Both the position numbers and the translations under genes were made by a program. Positions 24,741 to 33,353 of a DNA stretch of 64,000 nucleotides are shown here, in pieces. Within the stretch, counting starts at the first letter, position 1, and every line of letters starts with the position of its first letter. The notes beneath the pieces were generated by a model. The model made no database searches and was not told where the DNA came from. It was given only the letters and a program-made list of their open reading frames with translations. Source of the stretch: Microbacterium marinilacus (GTDB taxonomy: Bacteria > Actinomycetota > Actinomycetes > Actinomycetales > Microbacteriaceae); assembly GCF_019753765.1 (NCBI RefSeq), contig NZ_JAIJZW010000002.1, positions 382,446 to 446,445 on the forward strand, in the 5' to 3' direction.

Positions 24741-25123
24741 GGATCCAGCGTGCTCGAGAGGACGCGCGCGGTCCGCGGCCCGGACGCAGCTGGGGAGAAC
24801 GGGGCCGCGGAGAGGTGCCGTGGAGGACACTCGGAGGCCGCTCGGCCCGTGCCCCGCACCACTCGCCGACCGTCGCGCCGCGCGTCCTCGGCAGGCACGC
24901 GCCCTGATACACTGGCAGTCGCATCCCGCATGTCGGGATGACTACGCGTGCCCAGAGCGACGCCCCATCTCCGGATGGAGGTCGCGGCATCCACTCCCAA
25001 CGGTCCCTCTCGAGGGCGGGAGTGCGCCGGGCGCCAGGCTCGCCGGTCGACCGACCGGCAGATCAACCGAGACGGCACGAAACCGCCCCAGGGCGGCCGT
25101 GCCCAGAAACAAGGAGAAAGACC
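24741..25123 (+). promoter_or_regulatory. rpsB promoter and structured leader (383 bases without a gene)
   Basis: I find no gene here. An extended -10, TGATACACT (TACACT at 24908-24913), would start a leader of about 205 bases. Three clear hairpins follow: CATCCCG/CGGGATG (24922-24940), GCCGGTCG/CGACCGGC (25042-25059) and CCGCCC/GGGCGG (25083-25096). The last is just upstream of the AAGGAG ribosome-binding site. This layout fits S2-dependent leader control, which is known for rpsB in other bacteria. Confidence 0.5.
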
Positions 25124-26011
25124 ATGGCTGTGGTCACCATCCGCCAGCTGCTCGACAGCGGCGTGCACTTCGGACACCAGACGCGTCGGTGGAACCCGAA
25201 GGTGAAGCGCTTCATCCTCACGGAGCGCAGCGGCATCCACATCATCGACCTCCAGCAGTCGCTGACGTACATCGACAAGGCGTACGACTTCGTCAAGGAG
25301 ACCGTCACCCGCGGCGGCACCGTGCTCTTCGTCGGCACCAAGAAGCAGGCGCAGGAGGTGCTCGCCGAGCAGGCGACCCGCGTCGGCCAGCCCTACGTCA
25401 ACGAGCGCTGGCTCGGCGGTCTGCTGACCAACTTCCAGACCGTCTCGAAGCGCCTCGCCCGGATGAAGGAGCTCGAGGAGCTCGACTTCGACGACCCGGC
25501 CGGCACGGGCTTCACGAAGAAGGAGCTGCTGCTCAAGAAGCGCGAGCTCGACAAGCTGCACAAGTCGCTCGGCGGCATCCGCAACCTCGCGAAGACGCCG
25601 TCGGCCCTGTGGGTCGTCGACGCCAAGCGCGAGCACCTTGCGATCGACGAGGCCAAGAAGCTGGGCATCCCGGTGATCGGCATCCTCGACACCAACGTCG
25701 ACCCCGACGACCTTCAGTACCCGATCCCGGGCAACGACGACGCGATCCGCTCTGTCTCGCTGCTGACGCGCATCATCGCGGACGCCGCGGCCGAGGGGCT
25801 GCAGGCCAAGCACAACCCCGAGGGCGACGCCGAGCCGCTCGCCGAGTGGGAGCGCGAGCTGCTCGAGACCCCGGCGGACGCTCCGGCCGAGCAGGAGGCG
25901 CCGGCCGCTGACGCCGAGGCCCCCGCCGAGGTCGAGACGCCGGCTGCCGAGGCCGAGGCCGAGGCCCCCGCCGAGGCGGAGACCGCAGCCGCCGAGACCA
26001 CCGAGAAGTAA
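25124..26011 (+). CDS. rpsB: 30S ribosomal protein S2
   Basis: Small-subunit protein of 295 residues. The core shows [47 protein letters not shown] and [19 protein letters not shown]. The last 60 residues are an acidic Ala/Glu/Pro-rich extension, longer than in E. coli. AAGGAG lies 9 bases before the ATG. It pairs with tsf as in most bacteria. Confidence 0.98.
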   Translation: MAVVTIRQLLDSGVHFGHQTRRWNPKVKRFILTERSGIHIIDLQQSLTYIDKAYDFVKETVTRGGTVLFVGTKKQAQEVLAEQATRVGQPYVNERWLGGLLTNFQTVSKRLARMKELEELDFDDPAGTGFTKKELLLKKRELDKLHKSLGGIRNLAKTPSALWVVDAKREHLAIDEAKKLGIPVIGILDTNVDPDDLQYPIPGNDDAIRSVSLLTRIIADAAAEGLQAKHNPEGDAEPLAEWERELLETPADAPAEQEAPAADAEAPAEVETPAAEAEAEAPAEAETAAAETTEK

Positions 26012-26059
26012 GTCGTCCGGATCCGAACCGGATCCACCGAACCTGAGGAGCCAGCACCC

Positions 26060-26887
26060 ATGGCCAACTTCACCATCGCCGACATCAAGGCGCTGCGCGA
26101 GCAGCTCGGAACGGGCATGGTCGACACCAAGAAGGCGCTCGAGGAGGCCGACGGAGACGTCGAGAAGGCCACCGAGATCCTTCGTCTCAAGGGCGCGAAG
26201 GGCAACGCGAAGCGTGCCGACCGCTCGACGAGCGAGGGCCTGGTCGCCGCTCGCGAGACCGGTGCCAACGTGACGCTGATCGAGCTCGCCTGCGAGACCG
26301 ATTTCGTCGCGAAGAACGACCGCTTCATCGCGCTGGCGGACAAGGTGGCGGACGCCGCGGCGGCCGTCGCCGCCGACTCGGCCGAGGCCGCGCTGGCCGC
26401 CCCTGCGGGCGACCAGACGGTCGAGCAGCTGATCTCGGACGAGGCCGCCATCATCGGCGAGAAGGTCGAGCTGCGTCGCGTGCGCACGCTGTCGGGCGAC
26501 GCCTTCCAGGTGTACCTGCACAAGACCAGCAAGGACCTGCCGCCGCAGGTCGGCGTCGCCGTCGCCTTCACGGGCGACGACGCCGAGACGGCGCGCAGCA
26601 TCGCCCAGCACATCTCGTTCGCGAACCCGTCGTACCTGACGCGCGACGAGGTGCCCGAGGCCGAGGTCGAGAAGGAGCGCGAGCTCGTGACCGAGCTCAC
26701 GCGCCAGGAGGGCAAGCCGGAGGCCGCCCTGCCGAAGATCGTCGAGGGTCGTCTGAACGCCTACTTCAAGCAGGTCGCCCTGCTCGACCAGGCGTACGCG
26801 AAGGACGACAAGCAGTCCGTGAAGCAGGTGGCCGACGCCGCCGGCATCACGGTCACCGGCTTCGTCCGCTTCAAGGTCGGCGCGTAA
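26060..26887 (+). CDS. tsf: Elongation factor Ts
   Basis: Guanine-nucleotide exchange factor for EF-Tu. 275 residues. UBA-like N-terminus (IKALREQLGTGMVDTKKALE), the TDFVAKNDRF motif, and core plus C-terminal modules ending in FVRFKVGA. It starts 48 bases after rpsB with GAGGAG upstream. A hairpin (26886-26906) begins in its stop codon and a strong terminator follows. Confidence 0.98.
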   Translation: MANFTIADIKALREQLGTGMVDTKKALEEADGDVEKATEILRLKGAKGNAKRADRSTSEGLVAARETGANVTLIELACETDFVAKNDRFIALADKVADAAAAVAADSAEAALAAPAGDQTVEQLISDEAAIIGEKVELRRVRTLSGDAFQVYLHKTSKDLPPQVGVAVAFTGDDAETARSIAQHISFANPSYLTRDEVPEAEVEKERELVTELTRQEGKPEAALPKIVEGRLNAYFKQVALLDQAYAKDDKQSVKQVADAAGITVTGFVRFKVGA

Positions 26888-26932
26888 GAGCGTTCCGGGC
26901 GCTCTTGCAGCCTGAACCGTAGCGTCTGCGAA

Positions 26933-26965
26933 GGGGGCTCGGATCCACGGATCCGGGCCCCCTTT
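26933..26965 (+). terminator. Rho-independent terminator of rpsB-tsf
   Basis: GGGGGCTCGGATCC (26933-26946) pairs with GGATCCGGGCCCCC (26949-26962), with a T-G wobble and an AC gap, followed by TTT. A smaller 7-bp hairpin, AAGAGCG/CGCTCTT, lies upstream at 26886-26906. Confidence 0.85.
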
Positions 26966-27057
26966 CCGCGCGCGGAACCGGGCTCCGCGCCCACCCACGC
27001 GCACGGGGTGCTGCCGCCGTCACGGGTAGCGTTAGGTCAGCGACGAGAGGAACACAC

Positions 27058-27777
27058 GTGATCGATGAGAAGACCGGACGCCGCCGCGTCCTGCTGAAGC
27101 TCTCCGGCGAGGCCTTCGGCGGCGGCCAGCTGGGTGTGAACCCGGACGTCATCAGCCAGATCGCGCGTGAGATCGCCGCGGCGACCGACGAGGTCGAGGT
27201 CGCCGTCGTGGTCGGCGGCGGAAACTTCTTCCGCGGCGCCGAGCTCAGCCAGCGCGGCATGGACCGCGGACGCGCCGACTACATGGGCATGCTCGGCACG
27301 GTCATGAACGCGCTCGCGCTGCAGGACTTCCTCGAGCAGGCCGGAGCGGCGACGCGCGTGCAGTCGGCCATCACGATGACGCAGGTCGCCGAGCCCTACA
27401 TCCCGCGTCGCGCCGTGCGCCACCTCGAGAAGGGCCGCGTGGTGATCTTCGGCGCCGGCGCGGGCCTGCCCTACTTCTCGACCGACACGGTCGCCGCGCA
27501 GCGTGCGCTCGAGATCGGGGCCGACGAGGTCCTCGTGGCCAAGAACGGCGTCGACGGCGTCTACACGGCCGACCCCCGCACCGACCCGACCGCGACGCGG
27601 CTCGACACCGTCAGCTACTCGGACGCCCTCGTCAAGGGCCTCAAGGTGGTCGACTCGACGGCGTTCAGCCTGTGCATGGACAACCGGATCGACATGCGCG
27701 TCTTCGGCATGGAGCCCACCGGTAACGTCACGAAGGCCCTGCGCGGCGACAAGATCGGCACCCTGGTCACCGCCTGA
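27058..27777 (+). CDS. pyrH: UMP kinase
   Basis: Phosphorylates UMP to UDP in pyrimidine nucleotide synthesis. 239 residues of the amino-acid-kinase fold: [44 protein letters not shown] and [16 protein letters not shown]. The GTG start gives [17 protein letters not shown], with GAGAGGAAC upstream. It sits in the conserved tsf-pyrH-frr order, although the tsf terminator gives it a separate transcript. Confidence 0.97.
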   Translation: MIDEKTGRRRVLLKLSGEAFGGGQLGVNPDVISQIAREIAAATDEVEVAVVVGGGNFFRGAELSQRGMDRGRADYMGMLGTVMNALALQDFLEQAGAATRVQSAITMTQVAEPYIPRRAVRHLEKGRVVIFGAGAGLPYFSTDTVAAQRALEIGADEVLVAKNGVDGVYTADPRTDPTATRLDTVSYSDALVKGLKVVDSTAFSLCMDNRIDMRVFGMEPTGNVTKALRGDKIGTLVTA

Positions 27778-27842
27778 CCGGTGGAGCGGAACGACCGCTC
27801 TGCGGCGTCGCTCCGCTCCCAGAGCGTGCACAGCGTGCACAC

Positions 27843-27848
27843 TAAACT
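27843..27848 (+). promoter_or_regulatory. Candidate frr promoter (-10 TAAACT)
   Basis: TAAACT lies in the 102-base pyrH-frr gap, directly after the tandem 9-mer AGCGTGCAC (two copies, 27823-27840). The spacing to GTG 27880 leaves a short leader with GGAG. Confidence 0.4.
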
Positions 27849-27879
27849 CTTCAGCAACACCCTCATGAATGGAGTCACC

Positions 27880-28434
27880 GTGATCGCGGACGTCCTGGCC
27901 GAAGCCACCTCCCGCATGGACCGCGCCGTCGAGGCGGCGAAGGAGGACTTCGCGACCGTGCGCACGGGGCGCGCGAACCCGCAGCTGTTCCAGAAGGTCC
28001 TCGTCGACTACTACGGCACGCCGACGCCGCTCCAGCAGCTCGCGTCGCTCGCCAACCCGGAGGCGCGCACCCTGCTCGTCACCCCGTACGACAAGTCGGC
28101 CCTGCGCGCCATCGAGGAGGCCATCCGCGAGATGCCGAACCTCGGCGCGAACCCCACCAACGACGGCAACCTGCTGCGCATCACGATGCCGGAGCTGACC
28201 AGCGAGCGCCGCAAGGAGTTCGTCAAGCTGGTCCGGTCCAAGGGCGAGGACGCCAAGGTCCGCGTCCGCGGCATCCGTCGTCAGATCAAGGACGACCTCG
28301 ACGCGCTGCGCGACGAGATCGGAGAGGACGAGATCGCGCGCGCCGAGAAGGAGCTCGACGCTCTGACGAAGGCGCACGTGGACAAGATCGACGAGGCCCT
28401 CAAGCACAAAGAGGCCGAGCTCCTCGAGGTCTGA
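27880..28434 (+). CDS. frr: Ribosome recycling factor
   Basis: Splits the post-termination ribosome together with EF-G. 184 residues, the standard length from GTG 27880, which has GGAG 5 bases upstream. An in-frame ATG at 27865 would add MNGVT. Conserved blocks are [48 protein letters not shown] and the coiled helical C-terminus. Confidence 0.97.
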   Translation: MIADVLAEATSRMDRAVEAAKEDFATVRTGRANPQLFQKVLVDYYGTPTPLQQLASLANPEARTLLVTPYDKSALRAIEEAIREMPNLGANPTNDGNLLRITMPELTSERRKEFVKLVRSKGEDAKVRVRGIRRQIKDDLDALRDEIGEDEIARAEKELDALTKAHVDKIDEALKHKEAELLEV

Positions 28435-28438
28435 CCAC

Positions 28439-29458
28439 ATGAGCGATGTTCCCGAGGCCGAAGGGGGCGCGCCCGGCGCGACGCCGCCGGAGCCCGCGGC
28501 GCCGAGAGGCGAGCACACCGCGGCGTTCCAGGCCAAGTTCCGCGCCGCTCGCAGCGAGTTCGAGCAGCACGCCGCGCACGCCCGCGGCCAGTTCGACGAG
28601 GCGAACGAGCGGATCAAGGAGCGCACGGGTCGCGACCTGATCCTCGCGATCGCGATCGGCGTCGCCATCGGCGTCGTCACGGTCTCGTCGCTGGTGTTCG
28701 TGAAGTGGACGTTCCTCATCTTCGCCCTGGCGGCGGTGGGGCTGGCGGTGTTCGAGCTCGCTCGCGCCCTGCAGGCCGGCGGGCGCCGCATCGACCTCGC
28801 CCCGCAGCTCGCGGTCGTGCCGCTGCTGCTGGTCTCGGCGTACTTCGGCGACCTGTGGCTGCACTGGTCGATGCTGTTCGCGGGCATCGCGCTGGTGGTC
28901 GTCTGGCGCCTCATGGCGCAGATGGTCGCGCAGGACGGGCGGGTGTACGCCGACGTGCTCGCCGACGCCGTCGTGAGCGCCTTCGTGCCGGTCTACGTGA
29001 CGTTCCTGGCGAGCATCGCGCTGGTGCTGCTGCGTGAGGACGGCGGCGAATGGTGGGTCCTGGCGTTCATCATCGTGGTCGTCATCGCGGACACCGGCGC
29101 CTATGCCGCCGGCCTGGCGTTCGGCCGACACCCGATGGCTCCGCGGATCAGCCCCAAGAAGACCTGGGAGGGCCTGGCCGGCGCGGTCGTGGCGTCTCTG
29201 GCCGCCGGTGCCCTGCTCGCGCAGTTCATGCTCGGGCTGCCGTGGTGGGCAGGCCTGATCATCGGCGCCGTGCTCGTCGGCACGGCCACGGCGGGCGACC
29301 TCGGCGAGTCGATGCTCAAGCGCGACCTGGGCATCAAGGACATGAGCTCGTGGCTGCCCGGCCACGGCGGGGTGCTGGACCGGCTCGACAGCATCCTGCC
29401 GTCGGCCACCGCGGCGCTCGCCCTGCACCACCTCCTCTCACCGCTGGGAGCAGCATGA
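28439..29458 (+). CDS. cdsA: Phosphatidate cytidylyltransferase
   Basis: Makes CDP-diacylglycerol from phosphatidic acid and CTP at the membrane. 339 residues. A non-conserved hydrophilic N-terminus of about 65 residues is followed by seven to eight hydrophobic segments. The family signature is PKKTWEGLAGA and later TATAGDLGESMLKRDLGIKD with SSWLPGHGGVLDRLDS. It begins 4 bases after frr and overlaps the next gene (ATGA). Confidence 0.95.
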   Translation: MSDVPEAEGGAPGATPPEPAAPRGEHTAAFQAKFRAARSEFEQHAAHARGQFDEANERIKERTGRDLILAIAIGVAIGVVTVSSLVFVKWTFLIFALAAVGLAVFELARALQAGGRRIDLAPQLAVVPLLLVSAYFGDLWLHWSMLFAGIALVVVWRLMAQMVAQDGRVYADVLADAVVSAFVPVYVTFLASIALVLLREDGGEWWVLAFIIVVVIADTGAYAAGLAFGRHPMAPRISPKKTWEGLAGAVVASLAAGALLAQFMLGLPWWAGLIIGAVLVGTATAGDLGESMLKRDLGIKDMSSWLPGHGGVLDRLDSILPSATAALALHHLLSPLGAA

Positions 29459-30033
29459 CCGAGCAGCAGACCGTCCGCACGCAGCCCTTCCCGCTCGCCC
29501 AGGGGCGCGAGAAGGGGTACGACCGCGACGCCGTGGACGGGTTCCTCGCCCGGGCCCGCCACGTGTTCGAGGAGGACGGCGTCGCACCCGCCGGAGACGA
29601 GCTCGACGCGAGGGCGGTGCGCGAGACGGCCTTCCCGCTTCGGCGCGGCGGATACCAGATCGCCGCGGTCGATGCCGCACTCGGTCGCGTCGAGGACGCG
29701 TTCGCCGCGCGCGAGCGAGAGCAGGCGATCGCCGCGATGGGGCCGGAGGCGTGGGTCGAGAGGGCGCGCGCGGACGCCCAGGTCGTGCTGGATCGCATGA
29801 GCCGCGCCCGCGGGGAGCGCTTCGATCGCGTGGGGCCGTTCGCCTACGGCTACGCCTCGTCGGAGGTCGACCTGGTGACCGACCGTCTCACCCGCTACTT
29901 CGAGTCCGGGGATCCGGTGACGGTCGAGCAGGTGCGCGCGGCGGCGTTCCGCTCGGTGCGGGGCGGTTACCGCGAGGAGCAGGTCGACGCGCTGCTCGAC
30001 GCGGTCGTCGACGTGATGCTGGCGGTCCGCTGA
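29455..30033 (+). CDS. Protein with four DivIVA-type GYxxxxVD repeats
   Basis: 192-residue soluble protein. Four copies of a DivIVA N-terminal-like motif are visible: GYDRDAVD (21-28), GYQIAAVD (66-73), GYASSEVD (132-139) and GYREEQVD (171-178). Each is preceded by a Phe-containing strand and followed by an amphipathic helix. Genuine DivIVA proteins carry one such motif plus a long coiled coil, which is missing here. The start overlaps the cdsA stop (ATGA), linking it to phospholipid synthesis. A role at curved membrane or septum is only inference. Confidence 0.75.
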   Translation: MTEQQTVRTQPFPLAQGREKGYDRDAVDGFLARARHVFEEDGVAPAGDELDARAVRETAFPLRRGGYQIAAVDAALGRVEDAFAAREREQAIAAMGPEAWVERARADAQVVLDRMSRARGERFDRVGPFAYGYASSEVDLVTDRLTRYFESGDPVTVEQVRAAAFRSVRGGYREEQVDALLDAVVDVMLAVR

Positions 30034-30103
30034 CCGGCCGGTCACGATTCGGTCACGCCCCTTCATGACATCCGCGGGGGAGCCGGGTTACACTCGAAGA
30101 ACT

Positions 30104-30952
30104 GTGACTTCCGCCAACGAGACCCGAACCCGCGCGACGGACCAGTCGAGGCAAGCGGTCGTCCCGCTCAAGCGCCAGCCCCACGCGTTGCCCCGGCGAC
30201 GTGACGCGCGAGCCGCGGTGACGACGCGATCGTCGGCTCCGGTGGCCGTGCGCCTCAGCCGACGCCGCAGCGTGGCGGGCGTCTTCGCCGGTCTGGCTGC
30301 GTTCGGGTTCCTCGCCGCCTATCTGGTGCCGACCACCGCGGCCCTCGCAGAGGGCGTGTCCTCGTCGTCGTTCGACGTCGCCGCCGCCGACGCACAGGTG
30401 TACTCCGCCGCAGCGGACGTCGTCGCGACCGGTCCGGTGCTCACCGGCGGCTACGCGATGCAGCTGCAGGCGCAGGCAGACGGTGCGCCGCACGTGAAGG
30501 CGTCGCTCGAGGAGTGGCTGACGTACGCCGAGGAGAAGTCGGTGGACGTGCCGGACGGCGCCTCCCGCGAAGAGGTCCAGGAGCTCATCGCCGAGGCGGC
30601 GACCGCCGCCGAGGAGGCCACCGAGTCGCAGGCCGCGGGCACCTCCGTGATCCAGTCGGCGTTCTACACGGGCGGCGGCGCCCCCGCCGATTGGATGACC
30701 GCCGCGGGCATCGCCGAGGGCGACCAGGGGTACGTCGACTACATCGTCTCCCGCGAGAGCGGCTGGAACCCGAACGCGACGAACGCATCGTCCGGCGCCT
30801 GCGGGCTGGTCCAGGCGCTGCCGTGCAGCAAGGTTCCCGGCGGCGGCTACGACCCCGTCGCCAACCTGCAGTGGGCGAACGGCTACGCGGTGGGCCGGTA
30901 CGGCAGCTGGGCGAACGCCTACGCGTTCTGGACCTCCAACCACTGGTGGTAG
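30104..30952 (+). CDS. Secreted transglycosylase-like (aggregation-promoting-factor type) protein
   Basis: 282 residues. A basic N-terminus of about 50 residues precedes a hydrophobic signal segment (AGVFAGLAAFGFLAAYLVP) and an Ala-rich middle region with coiled-coil character. The C-terminal lysozyme-like domain of about 75 residues contains YIVSRESGWNPNATNASSGA and ends in FWTSNHWW. The Glu of SRESGWNP is the expected catalytic acid of the SLT/APF fold. Likely a cell-wall enzyme released at the surface. GTG 30104 follows TACACT by nine bases. An upstream ATG at 30065 is less likely. Confidence 0.82.
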   Translation: MTSANETRTRATDQSRQAVVPLKRQPHALPRRRDARAAVTTRSSAPVAVRLSRRRSVAGVFAGLAAFGFLAAYLVPTTAALAEGVSSSSFDVAAADAQVYSAAADVVATGPVLTGGYAMQLQAQADGAPHVKASLEEWLTYAEEKSVDVPDGASREEVQELIAEAATAAEEATESQAAGTSVIQSAFYTGGGAPADWMTAAGIAEGDQGYVDYIVSRESGWNPNATNASSGACGLVQALPCSKVPGGGYDPVANLQWANGYAVGRYGSWANAYAFWTSNHWW

Positions 30953-30962
30953 GCCGCACCGC

Positions 30963-31247
30963 ATGCCTCGCTCGAACCGTCGGCGTCGCGACGGGCGCGA
31001 CGACGACTCGCTCGATCGGCTGATCGCAGGCTGGCGGCGCACGGAGACCCGTCGCGGACGCGAGTTCTCGGTGCAGCCCGTCTCCGGCGCGCGGTCGGAG
31101 AAGACCTACACGTGTCCGGGCTGCGGCGGCTCGATCGGGGTCGGTGTCGCCCACCTCGTCGTGTGGCGGGAGGACGGAGTGTTGGGCTCTGCGGCGGACC
31201 TCGCCGCTCGCCGGCACTGGCACACGCACTGCTGGAGGACGGCCTGA
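30963..31247 (+). CDS. Small putative zinc-binding protein
   Basis: 94 residues, very basic N-terminus (PRSNRRRRDGRDDD). CPGCGG at 51-56 and a HWHTHC cluster at 85-90 form a plausible Cys2-His-Cys zinc site. It is found just upstream of an alpha/beta hydrolase, 22 bases apart, so co-transcription is likely. I recognise the family only as conserved in actinobacteria, with no known function. Confidence 0.7.
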   Translation: MPRSNRRRRDGRDDDSLDRLIAGWRRTETRRGREFSVQPVSGARSEKTYTCPGCGGSIGVGVAHLVVWREDGVLGSAADLAARRHWHTHCWRTA

Positions 31248-31269
31248 CGGCCGTGGACGGAGGACGCAC

Positions 31270-31977
31270 ATGGAGATCCGCGGAGCCACGCTGCTGCCCG
31301 CCGAGCGCACCGAGATCGAGCTGCGCACATCAGACGGGCTGACGCTCGTCGGCGAGCTCGCGGTGCCCGTCGACCACGAGCCGGTGGCCACGCTGGTCAC
31401 GCTGCACCCTCTGCCCACCCACGGCGGGTTCATGGACTCGCACATCATCCGCAAGGCCGCCGCGCGGCTGCCCGCGCTGGCGGATCTCGCCGTGCTGCGC
31501 TTCAACACCCGGGGCACGACCTCGCCGCGCGGCACGAGCGACGGGGCGTTCGGCGACGGGGTCGCCGAGGAGGCCGACGTCGCCGCCGCGATGTCGTTCG
31601 TGGCCGAGCGCGGCCTGCCGGCGCCCTGGCTGCTCGGCTGGTCGTTCGGCACCGAGCTCGCGCTGAAGTACGGGCGGCAGCATGACGTCCGCGGAGCGAT
31701 CCTGCTGTCCCCGCCGCTGCACCGCGCGACCGACGAGGATCTGCGCGGCTGGGCCGGCGACCCGCGTCCGCTGGTCGCGCTGATCCCGGAGTTCGACGAC
31801 TACCTCCGGCCCGCCGAGGCCGCCGAGCGGTTCTCCGTCGTCCCGCACGCCACCCTGATCCCGGTGGAGGAGGGCAAGCACCTCTGGGTGGGGGAGAAGC
31901 AGACGTCTCGTGTGCTGAGCGAGATCGTCGGCGTCGTCAATCCCGCCGCGCTGCCGCTGCCCACCGAGTGGTCCTGA
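31270..31977 (+). CDS. Alpha/beta hydrolase
   Basis: 235-residue cytoplasmic hydrolase. The nucleophile elbow is GWSFGTE (GxSxG). The oxyanion region is TLVTLHPLPTHGGFMDSHI, and a late His in EEGKHLWVG completes the triad, with the acid probably in PEFDDY. It resembles the small dienelactone-hydrolase/YfhR-like hydrolases. No substrate can be named. ATG 31270 matches the family start. Confidence 0.8.
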   Translation: MEIRGATLLPAERTEIELRTSDGLTLVGELAVPVDHEPVATLVTLHPLPTHGGFMDSHIIRKAAARLPALADLAVLRFNTRGTTSPRGTSDGAFGDGVAEEADVAAAMSFVAERGLPAPWLLGWSFGTELALKYGRQHDVRGAILLSPPLHRATDEDLRGWAGDPRPLVALIPEFDDYLRPAEAAERFSVVPHATLIPVEEGKHLWVGEKQTSRVLSEIVGVVNPAALPLPTEWS

Positions 31978-32057
31978 CCCTCTGAGGGCCGAGGCCGCCA
32001 TGACCTGCCGCTCCTGCCAGACGAGGGGCGGCGGTCGGCGACCAGCGAGCGAGCGTC

Positions 32058-33107
32058 TCAGCGCTCGTTCATACGCGGGATGACCACCTGCCGGTAGATG
32101 ATCAGGATGCTGGCGGCCACCGGGATCGCGATCAGCGCGCCCAGCAGTCCGAGCAGCGCGCCGCCGGAGAGCGCGGCGACCACGACCACGCCGCCCGGAA
32201 CCGAGACCGCGCGGCTCATGATGCGCGGCGACAGGACGTACGCCTCGATCTGCATGTAGATCAGGTAGTAGACGGCGGCGATCAGCGCCGTCGTCGGGGA
32301 TCCGAGCCCCGGGATGAGGCACGTGAGCGCGATGATCGTCGAGCCGGTGATCGTGCCCACCAGCGGGATCATCGAGCCCAGGAAGGCGATCACGGCGAGC
32401 ACCGCGGGGAAGGGCGCCTGGATGATGTTGAGGAACACCAGGCTCAACGCGCCGTTGATGAGCGCGAGGCTCACCTGGCCCATGACGTAGTAGCCGACGG
32501 AGTCGGTGATCTGGTCGGCGAGCGACACGAAGGTGGGACGCTTCGAGGCCGGCGCCAGCTGGTAGATCGCGCGCTTGAGGGACGGCGTCGAGGCCGTGAA
32601 GTAGATCATCAGGATCAGCACGATGAAGGCGCCGAACACGCCGTTCGCGACGCCCAGGGTCAGGCCGACGACGCTCTCGCCGATGAGGTCGAGGTTTCCG
32701 AGCAGCCAGTCCTGCAGGTTCGAGAAGACCTGGTCGATCGCGTCCGCCTGGAAGTAGACCAGGAGCCATTCGCGGGCGTCGTCCATCCAGGTGCCCTGGT
32801 TCACGATGGTCGTGACGCGCTGGACGAGCTGGGTGATCTGCTCGATCAGGACCGGCAGGATGATGAGCACGATCCCGGTGAACAGCCCGAGCACGGCGAC
32901 GAGCGTGATGAGCACCGCGGCCCAGCGCGGCAGCCGCCGCCGCTCGAGCCAGGACACCACCGGGTCGAGGCCGAGGGCGATGAACAGCGCGGTGCCGACG
33001 TAGAGCAGGATCGTCGACAGCGTCTGCACGCTCTGCAGCAGCAGGATTCCCAGCCCCACGCCGAGGGTCGCGACCAGAGCGACACGGAACGGGTTGTGGA
33101 TCTTCAC
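32058..33107 (-). CDS. AI-2E (PerM/YdiK) family membrane transporter
   Basis: 349 residues with about seven to eight hydrophobic segments. The N-terminal pair includes LIITL-type helices, and the C-terminal portion has LNIIQAPFPAVLAVIAFLGS, ALIAAVYYLIYMQIEAYVLS and PRIMSRAVSVPGG, which are typical of this family. Members export various substrates (AI-2, Na+/H+ antiport), so the substrate is open. The GTG at 33107 has AGGAGG at ideal spacing. Single gene, convergent with the hydrolase. Confidence 0.88.
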   Translation of the reverse strand: MKIHNPFRVALVATLGVGLGILLLQSVQTLSTILLYVGTALFIALGLDPVVSWLERRRLPRWAAVLITLVAVLGLFTGIVLIILPVLIEQITQLVQRVTTIVNQGTWMDDAREWLLVYFQADAIDQVFSNLQDWLLGNLDLIGESVVGLTLGVANGVFGAFIVLILMIYFTASTPSLKRAIYQLAPASKRPTFVSLADQITDSVGYYVMGQVSLALINGALSLVFLNIIQAPFPAVLAVIAFLGSMIPLVGTITGSTIIALTCLIPGLGSPTTALIAAVYYLIYMQIEAYVLSPRIMSRAVSVPGGVVVVAALSGGALLGLLGALIAIPVAASILIIYRQVVIPRMNER

Positions 33108-33353
33108 TCGTCCTCCTGAGGGGCTCTTCCCGGGCGTATCCGCCGGTCACGTCAGGATAGGGGCCACAGCGCTCGGAACCGCGCTACGACCTGCTCGTGG
33201 GCGACATTCAGGACGTGTCGCTAGTCTGAGGAGTCGTCCCGCAACGCGCGGGACAGCAGTGCTTCCCGACGGGAGGACGGCCCGTGGCCGGACACCGTCG
33301 AGTGTGTCGAGACCCGGCCAACCGTGTGGCGGGTCGTGTGAGGAGTCGGATTC

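Noticed and set aside
24741..25123. Possible rnpB, ssrA or other large RNA gene in the only gap over 300 bases
   Set aside because: I saw no RNase P or tmRNA signature. The hairpins and promoter fit an rpsB leader.
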